Origin: an uncultured Bacteroidota bacterium
GTDB lineage: Bacteria > Bacteroidota > Bacteroidia > Chitinophagales > Chitinophagaceae
Assembly (NCBI GenBank): GCA_903906365.1
Contig: CAIVKC010000047.1
Span: 24,008 to 88,007 of the forward strand
Reading direction: 5' to 3'
Length of the DNA stretch: 64,000 nucleotides
Below, piece by piece: positions 36,158-45,816 of the stretch. The position numbers and the translations under genes are program-made. The first letter of the stretch is position 1, and each line of letters starts with the position of its first letter. The notes beneath the pieces were generated by a model, which worked only from the letters and a program-made list of their open reading frames with translations, ran no database searches and was not told the DNA's origin.

Positions 36158-36910
36158 ATGACAATATTTACAGAATTCGGCCGCTATTTACTGATGATAC
36201 GGGGGATGTTTTCCAAACCCGAAAATGCCAGAATGTACTGGAAAGAATTTATGCACCAGTGTTCGGAGATCGGCATCGGTTCCCTGGGCATTGTGGCCAT
36301 TATTTCGGTCTTTATGGGGGCGGTTTCGACCCTGCAGACAGCCTACCAGCTTGTCAGCCCCTTTATCCCCAAATCAACGATTGCCCAGATTGTCCGCGAT
36401 ACAGTCATCCTGGAGTTTGCCCCAACCCTGGTATGTATCGTTCTGGCCGGGGTGGTAGGCAGCAAGATAGCCAGTGAACTGGGCAATATGCGGGTCAGCG
36501 AGCAGATTGACGCCCTTGAAATCATGGGAATCAACACCAAGACCTATCTGGTTCTGCCCAAAATTGCGGCAGCCATGCTGGTGATTCCGATGCTGGTAGT
36601 GATTGCCGGAGTGCTTGGGATCTGGGGAGGGAGATTTGCCGGCATCATGTCGGGAATTGTATCACCAAGCATCTATGACAAAGGGTTGCTGCAGTTTTTC
36701 AAGCCCTACAATGTTTTTTTTGCTTTGGTGAAGGCCTATACTTTTGCCTTTATTATTTCCAGTATACCGGCCTTTTACGGCTATTATGTAAAAGGAGGCG
36801 CATTGGAGATCGGCAGGGCTTCCACCAAATCGGTGGTGGTCAGCTGTGTGGCCATTTTATTTGCCGATTACGTGCTGGCACAATTATTACTGGACGCTAC
36901 ACCATCCTAG
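36158..36910 (+). CDS. MlaE-family ABC transporter permease
   Basis: Inner-membrane permease of 250 residues, of the MlaE/YrbE (TTG2B) family that moves phospholipids between membranes. It has several hydrophobic segments (IGSLGIVAIISVFMGAVS, APTLVCIVLAGVVGSKIA, AAMLVIPMLVVIAGVLGIW, the last at SCVAILFADYVLAQLLL) and the conserved VSEQIDALEIMGI box. The ATPase gene follows three bases later. The MlaD-type substrate-binding partner is not in the window. Confidence 0.9.
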   Translation: MTIFTEFGRYLLMIRGMFSKPENARMYWKEFMHQCSEIGIGSLGIVAIISVFMGAVSTLQTAYQLVSPFIPKSTIAQIVRDTVILEFAPTLVCIVLAGVVGSKIASELGNMRVSEQIDALEIMGINTKTYLVLPKIAAAMLVIPMLVVIAGVLGIWGGRFAGIMSGIVSPSIYDKGLLQFFKPYNVFFALVKAYTFAFIISSIPAFYGYYVKGGALEIGRASTKSVVVSCVAILFADYVLAQLLLDATPS

Positions 36911-36913
36911 CCC

Positions 36914-37723
36914 ATGATTGAATTTACAGATATACATAAGAGCTTCGGAGAAAAAATAGTACTCGACGGCGTGAGTGCCCGGATGGAGGCAGGTAAATGC
37001 AACCTGATCATCGGAACCTCCGGAAGCGGGAAAACCGTGTTAATGAAATGCCTGGTAGGCCTGATCGAACCTGACAGCGGGCAGATCTCTTATGGCGGAG
37101 TCAGCTTTGGCCAGATGGATACCGATAGCCGTAAGGAGCTACGTCAGCAGATTGGCATGCTTTTCCAAGGTTCAGCCCTGTTTGATTCCATGACGGTGGA
37201 GCAAAATATTATGTTTCCCTTGGATATGTTCACCCGCAAGACTTATCAGGAGAAGCTGGTCCGGGTAAACGAAGTGCTTAACCGGGTCGACCTCCAGGGT
37301 GTGAACCAGAAATTCCCGGCAGAGTTAAGCGGGGGCATGAAAAAAAGGGTTGGCATTGCCCGTGCCATTGTTCTGAATCCCAAATACCTGTTTTGCGATG
37401 AACCCAATTCGGGTCTTGATCCCCAGACTTCCATGCTGATTGATAAGCTGATCCAGGAAATAACGATTGAATACAATATTACCACCATTGTAAACACCCA
37501 CGATATGAACTCTGTGATGGAAACCGGAGATCATATCATCTACATGTACCAGGGTAAAAAAGAATGGGAAGGCTCCAACAAGGAAATCATTTTCAGCAAA
37601 AACGACCTGCTCAACAGATTCATTTTTGCTTCCGAATTCCTCCGGGATGCCAAGGATATGCGCATGCTTGAGATGAAAGGTAAAATTGACAATAACCGCA
37701 ATACGGACGAACTGCTTAAATAA
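36914..37723 (+). CDS. MlaF-family ABC transporter ATP-binding protein
   Basis: ATPase of 269 residues that powers the permease encoded three bases upstream. Walker A is GTSGSGKTVL, the signature is LSGGMKKRVGIARAI, Walker B is YLFCDEPNSGLD and the switch histidine is in IVNTHDM. The C-terminal tail (REEFLRDAKDMRMLEM-like region) is longer than a minimal ABC domain, as in MlaF proteins. Together the pair is the core of a lipid transporter for outer-membrane asymmetry. Confidence 0.92.
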   Translation: MIEFTDIHKSFGEKIVLDGVSARMEAGKCNLIIGTSGSGKTVLMKCLVGLIEPDSGQISYGGVSFGQMDTDSRKELRQQIGMLFQGSALFDSMTVEQNIMFPLDMFTRKTYQEKLVRVNEVLNRVDLQGVNQKFPAELSGGMKKRVGIARAIVLNPKYLFCDEPNSGLDPQTSMLIDKLIQEITIEYNITTIVNTHDMNSVMETGDHIIYMYQGKKEWEGSNKEIIFSKNDLLNRFIFASEFLRDAKDMRMLEMKGKIDNNRNTDELLK

Positions 37724-37938
37724 GAGCCACCCTAAGGTCCTGCCGCACGGAACAAAGGTTGGTTATGGCAGCAACCCGGCCCTTTTTGAAAACCGCCCGG
37801 ATGCCCCGGTAAACCTGGTGTTTGCCGTTGCGTCCCTTCATCCGGGTACTGACATGGCCGATACAGCCCCCGCCGCTGTATACAAAAAATAACCAGTACA
37901 TTGCCCCGGGCATCCTAACAGAGATCAACATTTTCCCC

Positions 37939-37946
37939 TATTTTTG
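37939..37946 (+). promoter_or_regulatory. -7 element of sucD
   Basis: TATTTTTG is an exact TAnnTTTG match 32 bases before the sucD start at 37979. A TTTG at the right distance upstream is not seen. Confidence 0.5.
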
Positions 37947-37978
37947 TCCCCCAATAGCATGAATTCAAATCAATCCCC

Positions 37979-38851
37979 ATGTCAATTTTAGTTAATAAGA
38001 ATTCGAAAATCATCGTGCAGGGTTTTACCGGAACGGAAGGTACTTTTCATGCCACCCAGATGATTGAATACGGTACCCAGGTAGTGGGCGGCGTTACTCC
38101 CGGGAAAGGGGGAACAACCCACCTGGATAAACCTGTTTTCAATACCGTCTCTGATGCAGTAAAATCAACGGGCGCCAATGTTTCCATCATTTTTGTACCC
38201 CCGGCTTTTGCAGCCGATGCCATCATGGAAGCAGCCGATGCGGGCATTGAACTGGTGGTTTGTATCACGGAAGGTATTCCGGTTCAGGATATGGTGAAAG
38301 CAAAAAATTATCTCCTGGGTAAGTCGACCAGGCTGATCGGGCCCAACTGCCCTGGGGTAATAACGGCCGAAGAATGCAAAGTAGGCATCATGCCAGGCTT
38401 TGTCTTTAAGAAAGGCAGAATCGGCATCGTTTCCAAATCAGGTACCCTGACCTATGAAGCCTCAGACCAGGTGGCCAAAGCAGGGTTGGGTGTTTCCACT
38501 GCTGTAGGCATCGGTGGCGACCCCATTATTGGCACCACCACCCGGGAAGCCGTTGAACTGCTCATGAATGATCCTGAAACAGAAGGTATCGTCATGATAG
38601 GGGAAATCGGCGGAAGTATGGAAGCCGAAGCCGCCAGATGGGTAAAGGAGCACGGGACCAAACCTGTTGTTGGATTTATTGCCGGCCAGACCGCTCCTCC
38701 CGGAAGGCGTATGGGCCACGCGGGGGCCATAATCGGCGGAGCCGATGATACCGCCGCTGCCAAAATGAAGATCATGGCTGAATGCGGTATACATGTGGTT
38801 CAGAGTCCGGCGGATATCGGGGCCACCATGGCCAAAGTACTAAAAAAATAA
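37979..38851 (+). CDS. sucD: succinyl-CoA synthetase alpha subunit
   Basis: Makes succinate and ATP or GTP from succinyl-CoA in the citric acid cycle, as a complex with SucC. The 290-residue protein opens with [21 protein letters not shown], has the CoA-binding fold, and carries the phosphorylated His247 in [12 protein letters not shown]. The sucC gene is not in the window, so the two subunits are encoded apart. An exact -7 box and a strong terminator indicate a single-gene unit. Confidence 0.97.
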   Translation: MSILVNKNSKIIVQGFTGTEGTFHATQMIEYGTQVVGGVTPGKGGTTHLDKPVFNTVSDAVKSTGANVSIIFVPPAFAADAIMEAADAGIELVVCITEGIPVQDMVKAKNYLLGKSTRLIGPNCPGVITAEECKVGIMPGFVFKKGRIGIVSKSGTLTYEASDQVAKAGLGVSTAVGIGGDPIIGTTTREAVELLMNDPETEGIVMIGEIGGSMEAEAARWVKEHGTKPVVGFIAGQTAPPGRRMGHAGAIIGGADDTAAAKMKIMAECGIHVVQSPADIGATMAKVLKK

Positions 38852-38868
38852 TTCTACCTCTTTACTTT

Positions 38869-38907
38869 AAAGCGAGAGCCCGGGCCAAACCCGGGCTCTT
38901 TCGCTTT
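38869..38907. terminator. bidirectional hairpin terminator of sucD and the convergent gene
   Basis: A perfect 9-bp core (GAGCCCGGG at 38876-38884 with CCCGGGCTC at 38890-38898) is extended by an outer AAAGCG/CGCTTT arm, with an internal bulge. It lies between two convergent genes and can serve both. Confidence 0.75.
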
Positions 38908-38942
38908 AACCCTTCAAAATCATCAATCATATCCGTAGCGAC

Positions 38943-39275
38943 TTAATGGGCATACCTGTTGTAATCTCTGCTTTCACGACCTTCCCTGCCCGCATGTTCA
39001 TAAAACCGGTTTTCCCTTCTTTCCCGTCCGTAATCCCGGAAATCCCTATGGTTGCTGTAGTTCCTGCGTTCAAAGCTTCCCCTGTAATCATGTTGACGCT
39101 GCCCGCGGAAATCCTGGTGGTCACCAAATTGACCCCTGTTGTCGGGGCCCTCATGGTGTGATTGCTGGCTATAAACGCTGCTTTGCTGGTAACCCCTGTC
39201 ATGGTTGTTCTGGGCCTGGGAAGTAAAAACAAATAACAGACTGAATGCGATGAGTAAAGTAAATTTCGTTTTCAT
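38943..39275 (-). CDS. small exported His/Arg/Asp/Tyr-rich protein
   Basis: I do not recognise this 110-residue protein. It has a clear signal peptide (MKTKFTLLIAFSLLFVFTSQAQ). The mature part, about 88 residues, is low-complexity and charged, rich in His, Arg, Asp, Asn, Gln, Gly and Tyr, with loosely repeated units such as HRDFRDYG, RRENRFYEH and GREGRESRDYNR. No hydrophobic core is visible, so it is probably disordered. Such composition could bind metal or nucleic acid or polyanions, but nothing in the sequence decides. It is convergent with sucD. Confidence 0.6.
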   Translation of the reverse strand: MKTKFTLLIAFSLLFVFTSQAQNNHDRGYQQSSVYSQQSHHEGPDNRGQFGDHQDFRGQRQHDYRGSFERRNYSNHRDFRDYGRERRENRFYEHAGREGRESRDYNRYAH

Positions 39276-39544
39276 AATTTCTAATTTTAATAGCTTGTAT
39301 CAAGCTCCTCTATAAGAAGGCCGGAGAAAAATATTGTTTAAACCGAAATCGTTATAACCCTGTTAAACCAACCTTCCTGTTATATTCCCTGCTAATTCCC
39401 TCCTGTTAGAAACATATACTTATGAAGAATCTTTAAAGGGGAAAAATATGCAATGACAGGGTATTGAGCATCTAATGGGAAACTGCCCCTTTACCGGTAG
39501 TGATAAGATTCGCCAAATCAGGTAACTTTAAAAAATATTTTCCC

Positions 39545-42500
39545 ATGACATGGAAAACCCTCCTTCCTGTTTTTATTCTTACCAACCTTGCATTGATTGG
39601 CATGGGTCAGCCCGATACCGGTTTTTATAATCGTAGGTGGCAACAGGTGGATTCCCTGGTTTTGCAAAAGGGACTGACGCAGTCTGCCCTGCAGGAAATA
39701 GACCGCATTTATGCAATTGCCAAGAAAAACAAACATGAAGTACAGGTTATAAAATCCCTCATATACCAGATGGAGCTAAGGGAAAGCAGGGAGGAGCATG
39801 CGGCGCAAAAAAATATAGCCCAACTCAATAGCGAGCTGCAACAAGCCAAATCACCCTACAAAGCCATCCTGCAAAGCCTGCTGGCCCAAACATACTGGCA
39901 GTATTACAGTCAACATCGTTATCAGTTGTTGCTACGGACCCCAACGGCCGGTGTTGCGGCTGGTGACTTCAGTACCTGGGGCCCCCAGGACTTTCAAAAC
40001 AGAATCCGCGCACTGTATCTGGCCTCTTTGGAAGATACCGGCCGCTTACAGCATACCAGTCTTGCTCCCTTTGCACCCGTCATCATGGCCGGCAACGTTC
40101 GCAATCTGCGTCCCACCCTCTATGACCTGCTTGCCCACCGGGCCCTTGAATACTTTAAATCCGATGAAGGGCTCCTCAGCCAACCCGAGTCCGTATTTGA
40201 GATCAACCAAAAACAGGCCTTCGCCCCATCCGCTGAATTTGCAGTATATCGTTTTCAATCCATGGATTCCAGTTCCCCTCCCTACCTGGCGCTCCTGCTG
40301 TTCCAGGAACTGATCCGCTTTCATACAGTAGATGCCCGGCCGGATGCCCTGATCGACCTGGATCTCGAAAGACTGGCTTTTGTAAACCAATATGCTACCC
40401 TTCCGGATAAGGAGACCCTTTATGAAGAGGCTTTGCAGTCGATTTGCCAAAAATACGGCAAACAGGTCCCTGCGGCGGCCCAGGCCTGGTACCTCCTGGC
40501 CTCCACCTATGAATCCCGGGCAGCCTCCTACCAGTTTCCAGATGACACTACCGGACAATTTTCCTATCTGCCGGCGGTAGAAATCTGCAGGCAGGTTTTA
40601 GAGCAAAAGGACAGTTCAGCAGCAAAAGCACAGTGTGCTGTCCTGCTGGGAAGAATACTAAAACCAATGCTCCGGCTGCAAACTGAAAAAATCAATTCAA
40701 GCGGGCAGGCATTCCGAACACTGGTAAGTTATCGAAATATCAGCGAGGTCTTTTTCCGGTTAATCCGGATCGGTCCGGATTTTAAGAAAAAAATCAATGA
40801 AACGGGCCCTGCCGCAGACAGGTTTAAAGAATTATTGGGGATGCAGCCATTGAGAAGCTTTTCACAGGTATTTCCACTTCCCATGGATTACCAGGTTCAT
40901 GCTGCCGAAATGAAAATGGATGGCCTGGAATCCGGAGAATTTGTTTTACTGGCCAGTAACGGGCCCGATTTTAATCCTGCCAAAGACCAAATGGCCCAGC
41001 AGCATTTTTACGTCTCAAATATTTCCTATCTCTCCAACGGAAATGATTTTTTCGTGCTGGACAGGGAAACTGGCCTGCCAATGGAACGCGCAGTTGTGCA
41101 GGCATGGAAACTCCAATGGGACGACAAAACCAGAAAAAGATACCTTACTAAGGGCATCCAGTATCAAACTGATTGGCATGGTTATTTTTGCCTTTCCCCA
41201 GAAACGAGCAGAACCAACAGCCGGCAAATGCTGTCAATTCACTTCGGCAATGACAGCCTGTTTTTGGATGATGAAATGGACGCTTTCCTGGAAAACAATA
41301 CAAATGCAGCCATTGCCGACAAAAAGGAATATGAAAAAGACAATCTGAAAACCTTCCTGTTCATGGACCGGGGCGTTTACCGCCCGGGCCAGACCGTTTA
41401 TTTCAAGGGAATTGTGGTTACCCGGGATATGGATTCCAAAAAGCCCAAAATAATTCCCGGTTTTAAAACAACAGTTTTTCTCTATGATGCCAACGGGATC
41501 AAAAAGGATTCACTGCAATTGCATACCAACGATTATGGGTCCTATCATGGGACATTCCTTCTGCCGGAAGGACTGTTGAACGGCGAGTTTCAGATAGCAG
41601 ACGATTCCTCCGGTAATTCAATGACATTTTCCGTAGAAGAATACAAAAGGCCCGGTTTCTGGGTCGGGTATGCCAAACTGCCAGGGAAAATACATCTGGG
41701 GGATTCCGTCAGAATAACAGGCACGGCTACCGCTTTTTCCGGCAACCCCATTACCGGAGCAAAAGTCAGGTTTCATATCCAAAGAAATGCCCGCTATCCC
41801 TATCCCTGGCGCATGGGGAGGAGCCCGCGGCACTTGGGTCCGATTTCTCGGCAAATAGCGCACGGGGAAATTACAACGGATGCCGGTGGTCAATTCTCCC
41901 TTGTTTTTAGGGCGCTACCCGATGAATCCGTCAAAAAAGAGTTCGATCCTGTTTTTGATTACAGCATCCAGGCTGATGTAACAGACCTAAACGGTGAAAC
42001 CAGGAGCGGTGAGACAACCATACCCATTGGATACAGGGCGTTGGAATTATCCATCAACATGCCGAAGGGTGAAAATATGCCAACCGACAGCCTGAAATCC
42101 ATGTTTGTCCGGTCGCAAAACTTATCAGGCCTCTTTGAGCCGGCTTTAATTCATACCATGATTTATTCCCTTCAGACACCCGGACGCCTGATCAGGGAAA
42201 GACTTTGGCCCCAGCCAGACCAGTTTGTGATGTCGGAATCGGATTACCTTCGGTATTTCCCATACGATGAATACCGGGATGAAGCCCACCGGGAAAACTG
42301 GTCAAAAAAACGGGTCGTTTTTGACAGGACCCTGCTCACAACCCCCGATGGACAGATTGACCTGTCCCAGGAAAAACTTTCTCCCGGAGCCTACCTGATC
42401 GAGGTTTCTGCCAGGGACTCTTCAGGCGGGGAAATAAGGAACAGGCAATATTTCCAACTCTATGAGCCAGTAACGGGAAGGCCTTCCGGACCCCAGTACA

Positions 42501-45500
42501 ACTGGGAATTTAATCGTGAAACCACCAGTTCACCCGGGCAGTCGGTTCAAATCCCGATCGGTACAAACGCTACTGATGTTTTTGTAATTCAGCGGGTGGA
42601 TAAAAATCCGGACAGTTCGAACAACGCTCCTTCAGCTGCCTATTCTTTTTTTACCCTCAGCAATGAAATGAAATCTACCGGATTCAGGATCACCGAAGCG
42701 CAACGGGGTGGATTTTCCCTGTCCTTCCAGTTCATTAAGCACAACCGCCTCTACAGCGACGAACATACCATCCGGGTCCCCTGGAGCAATAAAGAACTGC
42801 AGGTCAGTTATGAGACTTTCCGGGACAAAACATTGCCCGGCAGCCGGGAAAAATGGAAAATAAAGATACGGGGCAGTCAAACCGACAGGGTCGAAGCAGA
42901 GGTGGTTTCAGCCATGTATGATGCTTCCCTGGACCAGTTTGCCCCGGCCGCTTGGTCGGTGCCCGACCTGTTCAATAATGATGAAATGCAATCTTTGTGG
43001 CAAAGCCATGATAATTTCTCAGTGTCGCAATCCATTGGAAATTATATCCGCGGGGAATACTATGGTTACTATCCAAAAATATATGATGCATTGAAAACGG
43101 GCCTTGGGATAACCCGAAATTCCGGGGGGTCGCCCGGACTCACGGGTCACAGAGGGTACCAGGGGAATTTGATGCTTTCATTGGCGCAAAATGAGGAGCC
43201 GGCACCCGATGGAGTGAACGATCCCGATGGATCGATCATGTTAAAAAGGGATATCACCGACCAGGCTCCTGCCCAGGCCAAATCGGAATTTACTCTCCCC
43301 ATATTATTAGCTGACTCGGCCAGGACTTACAGAAGCGCAGGAGAACCGGCACCTGGACGGGAACAATCGGTACAAATGCGCAAAAATTTCAATGAAACGG
43401 CCTTTTTCATGCCAGACCTGATGACGGATTCCGCGGGCAGTGTTTCCTTTTCCTTTGACATGCCGGAGGCCCTTACGGAATGGAAATGGATGACGCTGGC
43501 CCATACAAAGGACCTGAGTTTTGGTTACAGCGAAAAGAAAATAATTACCCAGAAGGAACTCATGGTCCAACCCAATGCGCCACGTTTCCTTCGGGAAGGG
43601 GATCATTTCGACCTGGGTGTAAAAATTGTCAACATGTCGGATTCGGAAATGACCGGACAGGCAGAATTACAGCTCATAGATCCAACAAGCAACCAACCGG
43701 TAGACGGATGGTTTCAGAATATGCAGGCCTATCAGTATTTCACCGTAGCCGGTCACCAGAGCTCCCTGCTCAGTTTTCCCTTACAGATTCCCTACCGCTA
43801 TGATAAGCCGGTTACCTACCGCATCATGGCCCGGGGCAAAAGACCAGCGGGCCTGATCAATGCAGGGGAGGAAATCACGGATGGGGAAGAAGCTTCCCTT
43901 CCCGTGCTGGGTAACAGCCTGCTGGTTACCGAAACCTTACCCCTTACCATCAGCCCCGGACAGTCAAAACACATTCGATTTGAAAAACTTCTGAAAAGCG
44001 GTGAAAGCGAGACCCTCAGCCAACGCTCACTAACCCTTGAATTCACGACAAACCCCGCCTGGTATGCTGTTCAGGCACTGCCCTTTATGATGGAGTACCC
44101 ATATGAATGCGCAGAACAGTCTTTTAACAGGCTATATGCTAACCTGCTTGGCACCAAAATAGCAGGTTCCTCCCCACAGATTCGGCAGGTATTTAACCAG
44201 TGGGAAAAGACCGATACCTCCGCTTTGCTCTCCGCCCTTGAAAGAAACCAGGAACTAAAAACAGTCCTGTTGGAAGAAACCCCCTGGGTGCTGGAGGCTA
44301 CCAGCGAATCAGCCCAGAAAAAAAATATGGGCCGTTTGTTTGATTTGGTCCGTATGGACAGGGAGGCCGGTACTGCCCTTTCCAAAATGGAGGATATGCA
44401 GTCTCCCGCTGGCGGATTCCCCTGGTTCAAAGGAGGGCCGGATAACCGCTATATCACCCAGTACATTCTGGCAGGAATTGGGAGGCTGAAAAAATTAAAT
44501 GCCCTTCCAGCCGCAATGTCCCCGCGGATAGATTCACTGGTCATCCATGCACTCGGGTTCCTTGATAAAAAGATGTCAGAAGATTATAGGGAGCTGAAAA
44601 AGGCCGCTAAAACAAATGCCTTGCCAGGCGGTTTGGATGAATTACAGGTTCAATACCTGTATATACGCAGCTTCTTCAGTGCTAATGTGCTACATGGGGA
44701 AGACTTCCCTGCACTGTACTATTTTCGCAAACAATCCCAGTTATACTGGACAAGGCAAAATAAATACCTGCAGGCCATGATCGCCCTATCCCTTTTCAGG
44801 ACTGGTGACCTACAATCCGCCAGAGCCATCATGGCTTCCTTAAGGCAAAATGCCCAGCAGTCTGAAGAACTCGGCATGTACTGGAAGGAAATCAGTGGCG
44901 GCTATTACTGGTACCAGGCCCCGGTGGAAGCGCAATCGCTGCTCATGGAAGCATTCCAGGAAATAACGGGTGATTATAAGGTGGTCAATGCCCTCAGGAC
45001 CTGGTTATTGAAAAACAAGCAGACAAACGCGTGGAAAACGACCAAAGCGACAGCCGACGCCTGTTATGCCCTGTTGCTACAGGGATCTGACTGGCTGTCC
45101 CCCGTGCCCGGGATCCAGGTTAGTCTGGCCGGAAAAGAAGTGATTTCATCCCAGATGGAAAATGAACCTGGTACGGGTTACCAGAAAAAAATAATAGCAG
45201 GGCCATTTGTAAGCCCGGCCATGGGGGATGTTACCATTTCCATGCCTGCCGTCAATAAAAAAGAGAACAACGGAAACGCAGGCTGGGGAGCGTTATACTG
45301 GCAATATTTTGAGAATATGGATAAGATTTCCGGAAGAACGGGCGCGATTCAGATCACCAAGAAATTATGGCTGGAAAAAAATAGCGGGCAGGGTAAAATA
45401 CTGGAGCCTGTTATGGATAATGGATTTGTCCACGTTGGGGACAAGGTCATCATTCGGATTGAATTACAGGTTGACCGCGATATGGAATTCGTTCATATGA

Positions 45501-45769
45501 AAGACATACGGTCCTCCTGCATGGAACCCGTAAACATCCTTAGCCAATATAAATGGCAGGACGGCCTCGGTTATTATGAAAGCACCCTGGACGCCAGCAC
45601 AAATTTCTTTTTCAGTGAGTTAAAAAAAGGCGCCTATGTATTCGAATACCCGGTATTTATTACCCATGCCGGAAATTTTGGCAATGGTGTAACCACCATC
45701 GAGTGCATGTACGCGCCTGAATTCACAGCCCACATCGGGTCGACCCGGGTGAATGTGGATGAAAATTAG
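39545..45769 (+). CDS. alpha-2-macroglobulin family protein with thioester motif
   Basis: Very large exported protein of 2,074 residues. The ATG at 39545 is chosen: it begins a signal peptide (MTWKTLLPVFILTNLALIGMG) and a TAACTTTA -7-like element at 39523-39530 falls after the alternative ATG at 39500. Bacterial alpha-2-macroglobulins trap attacking proteases. Visible features are the MG2-like RGVYRPGQTVYFKG segment near residue 610, the A2M region ALTEWKWMTLAHT and QPNAPRFLREGD, and the thioester motif C1522-A-E-Q1525 in PYECAEQSFNRLY, so the thioester domain is intact. The N-terminal 400 residues are helical. In E. coli the homologue is linked to penicillin-binding protein 1C; here no such gene is adjacent. 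Confidence 0.92.
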   Translation: MTWKTLLPVFILTNLALIGMGQPDTGFYNRRWQQVDSLVLQKGLTQSALQEIDRIYAIAKKNKHEVQVIKSLIYQMELRESREEHAAQKNIAQLNSELQQAKSPYKAILQSLLAQTYWQYYSQHRYQLLLRTPTAGVAAGDFSTWGPQDFQNRIRALYLASLEDTGRLQHTSLAPFAPVIMAGNVRNLRPTLYDLLAHRALEYFKSDEGLLSQPESVFEINQKQAFAPSAEFAVYRFQSMDSSSPPYLALLLFQELIRFHTVDARPDALIDLDLERLAFVNQYATLPDKETLYEEALQSICQKYGKQVPAAAQAWYLLASTYESRAASYQFPDDTTGQFSYLPAVEICRQVLEQKDSSAAKAQCAVLLGRILKPMLRLQTEKINSSGQAFRTLVSYRNISEVFFRLIRIGPDFKKKINETGPAADRFKELLGMQPLRSFSQVFPLPMDYQVHAAEMKMDGLESGEFVLLASNGPDFNPAKDQMAQQHFYVSNISYLSNGNDFFVLDRETGLPMERAVVQAWKLQWDDKTRKRYLTKGIQYQTDWHGYFCLSPETSRTNSRQMLSIHFGNDSLFLDDEMDAFLENNTNAAIADKKEYEKDNLKTFLFMDRGVYRPGQTVYFKGIVVTRDMDSKKPKIIPGFKTTVFLYDANGIKKDSLQLHTNDYGSYHGTFLLPEGLLNGEFQIADDSSGNSMTFSVEEYKRPGFWVGYAKLPGKIHLGDSVRITGTATAFSGNPITGAKVRFHIQRNARYPYPWRMGRSPRHLGPISRQIAHGEITTDAGGQFSLVFRALPDESVKKEFDPVFDYSIQADVTDLNGETRSGETTIPIGYRALELSINMPKGENMPTDSLKSMFVRSQNLSGLFEPALIHTMIYSLQTPGRLIRERLWPQPDQFVMSESDYLRYFPYDEYRDEAHRENWSKKRVVFDRTLLTTPDGQIDLSQEKLSPGAYLIEVSARDSSGGEIRNRQYFQLYEPVTGRPSGPQYNWEFNRETTSSPGQSVQIPIGTNATDVFVIQRVDKNPDSSNNAPSAAYSFFTLSNEMKSTGFRITEAQRGGFSLSFQFIKHNRLYSDEHTIRVPWSNKELQVSYETFRDKTLPGSREKWKIKIRGSQTDRVEAEVVSAMYDASLDQFAPAAWSVPDLFNNDEMQSLWQSHDNFSVSQSIGNYIRGEYYGYYPKIYDALKTGLGITRNSGGSPGLTGHRGYQGNLMLSLAQNEEPAPDGVNDPDGSIMLKRDITDQAPAQAKSEFTLPILLADSARTYRSAGEPAPGREQSVQMRKNFNETAFFMPDLMTDSAGSVSFSFDMPEALTEWKWMTLAHTKDLSFGYSEKKIITQKELMVQPNAPRFLREGDHFDLGVKIVNMSDSEMTGQAELQLIDPTSNQPVDGWFQNMQAYQYFTVAGHQSSLLSFPLQIPYRYDKPVTYRIMARGKRPAGLINAGEEITDGEEASLPVLGNSLLVTETLPLTISPGQSKHIRFEKLLKSGESETLSQRSLTLEFTTNPAWYAVQALPFMMEYPYECAEQSFNRLYANLLGTKIAGSSPQIRQVFNQWEKTDTSALLSALERNQELKTVLLEETPWVLEATSESAQKKNMGRLFDLVRMDREAGTALSKMEDMQSPAGGFPWFKGGPDNRYITQYILAGIGRLKKLNALPAAMSPRIDSLVIHALGFLDKKMSEDYRELKKAAKTNALPGGLDELQVQYLYIRSFFSANVLHGEDFPALYYFRKQSQLYWTRQNKYLQAMIALSLFRTGDLQSARAIMASLRQNAQQSEELGMYWKEISGGYYWYQAPVEAQSLLMEAFQEITGDYKVVNALRTWLLKNKQTNAWKTTKATADACYALLLQGSDWLSPVPGIQVSLAGKEVISSQMENEPGTGYQKKIIAGPFVSPAMGDVTISMPAVNKKENNGNAGWGALYWQYFENMDKISGRTGAIQITKKLWLEKNSGQGKILEPVMDNGFVHVGDKVIIRIELQVDRDMEFVHMKDIRSSCMEPVNILSQYKWQDGLGYYESTLDASTNFFFSELKKGAYVFEYPVFITHAGNFGNGVTTIECMYAPEFTAHIGSTRVNVDEN

Positions 45770-45802
45770 ACTTATGGGTATGATAACCCGGTCATTGCGA
45801 AC

Positions 45803-45810
45803 TAATTTTA
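45803..45810 (+). promoter_or_regulatory. -7-like element of the FAD oxidoreductase gene
   Basis: TAATTTTA resembles TAnnTTTG and ends six bases before the ATG at 45817, which would leave almost no leader. The same octamer precedes the GT25 gene at 15113-15120. Confidence 0.4.
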
Positions 45811-45816
45811 CAACTT

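Noticed and set aside
37861..37881. ATACAGC/GCTGTAT hairpin downstream of the MlaF-type gene
   Set aside because: There is no T-run on the 3' side, so it is not called a terminator; no other role is evident.
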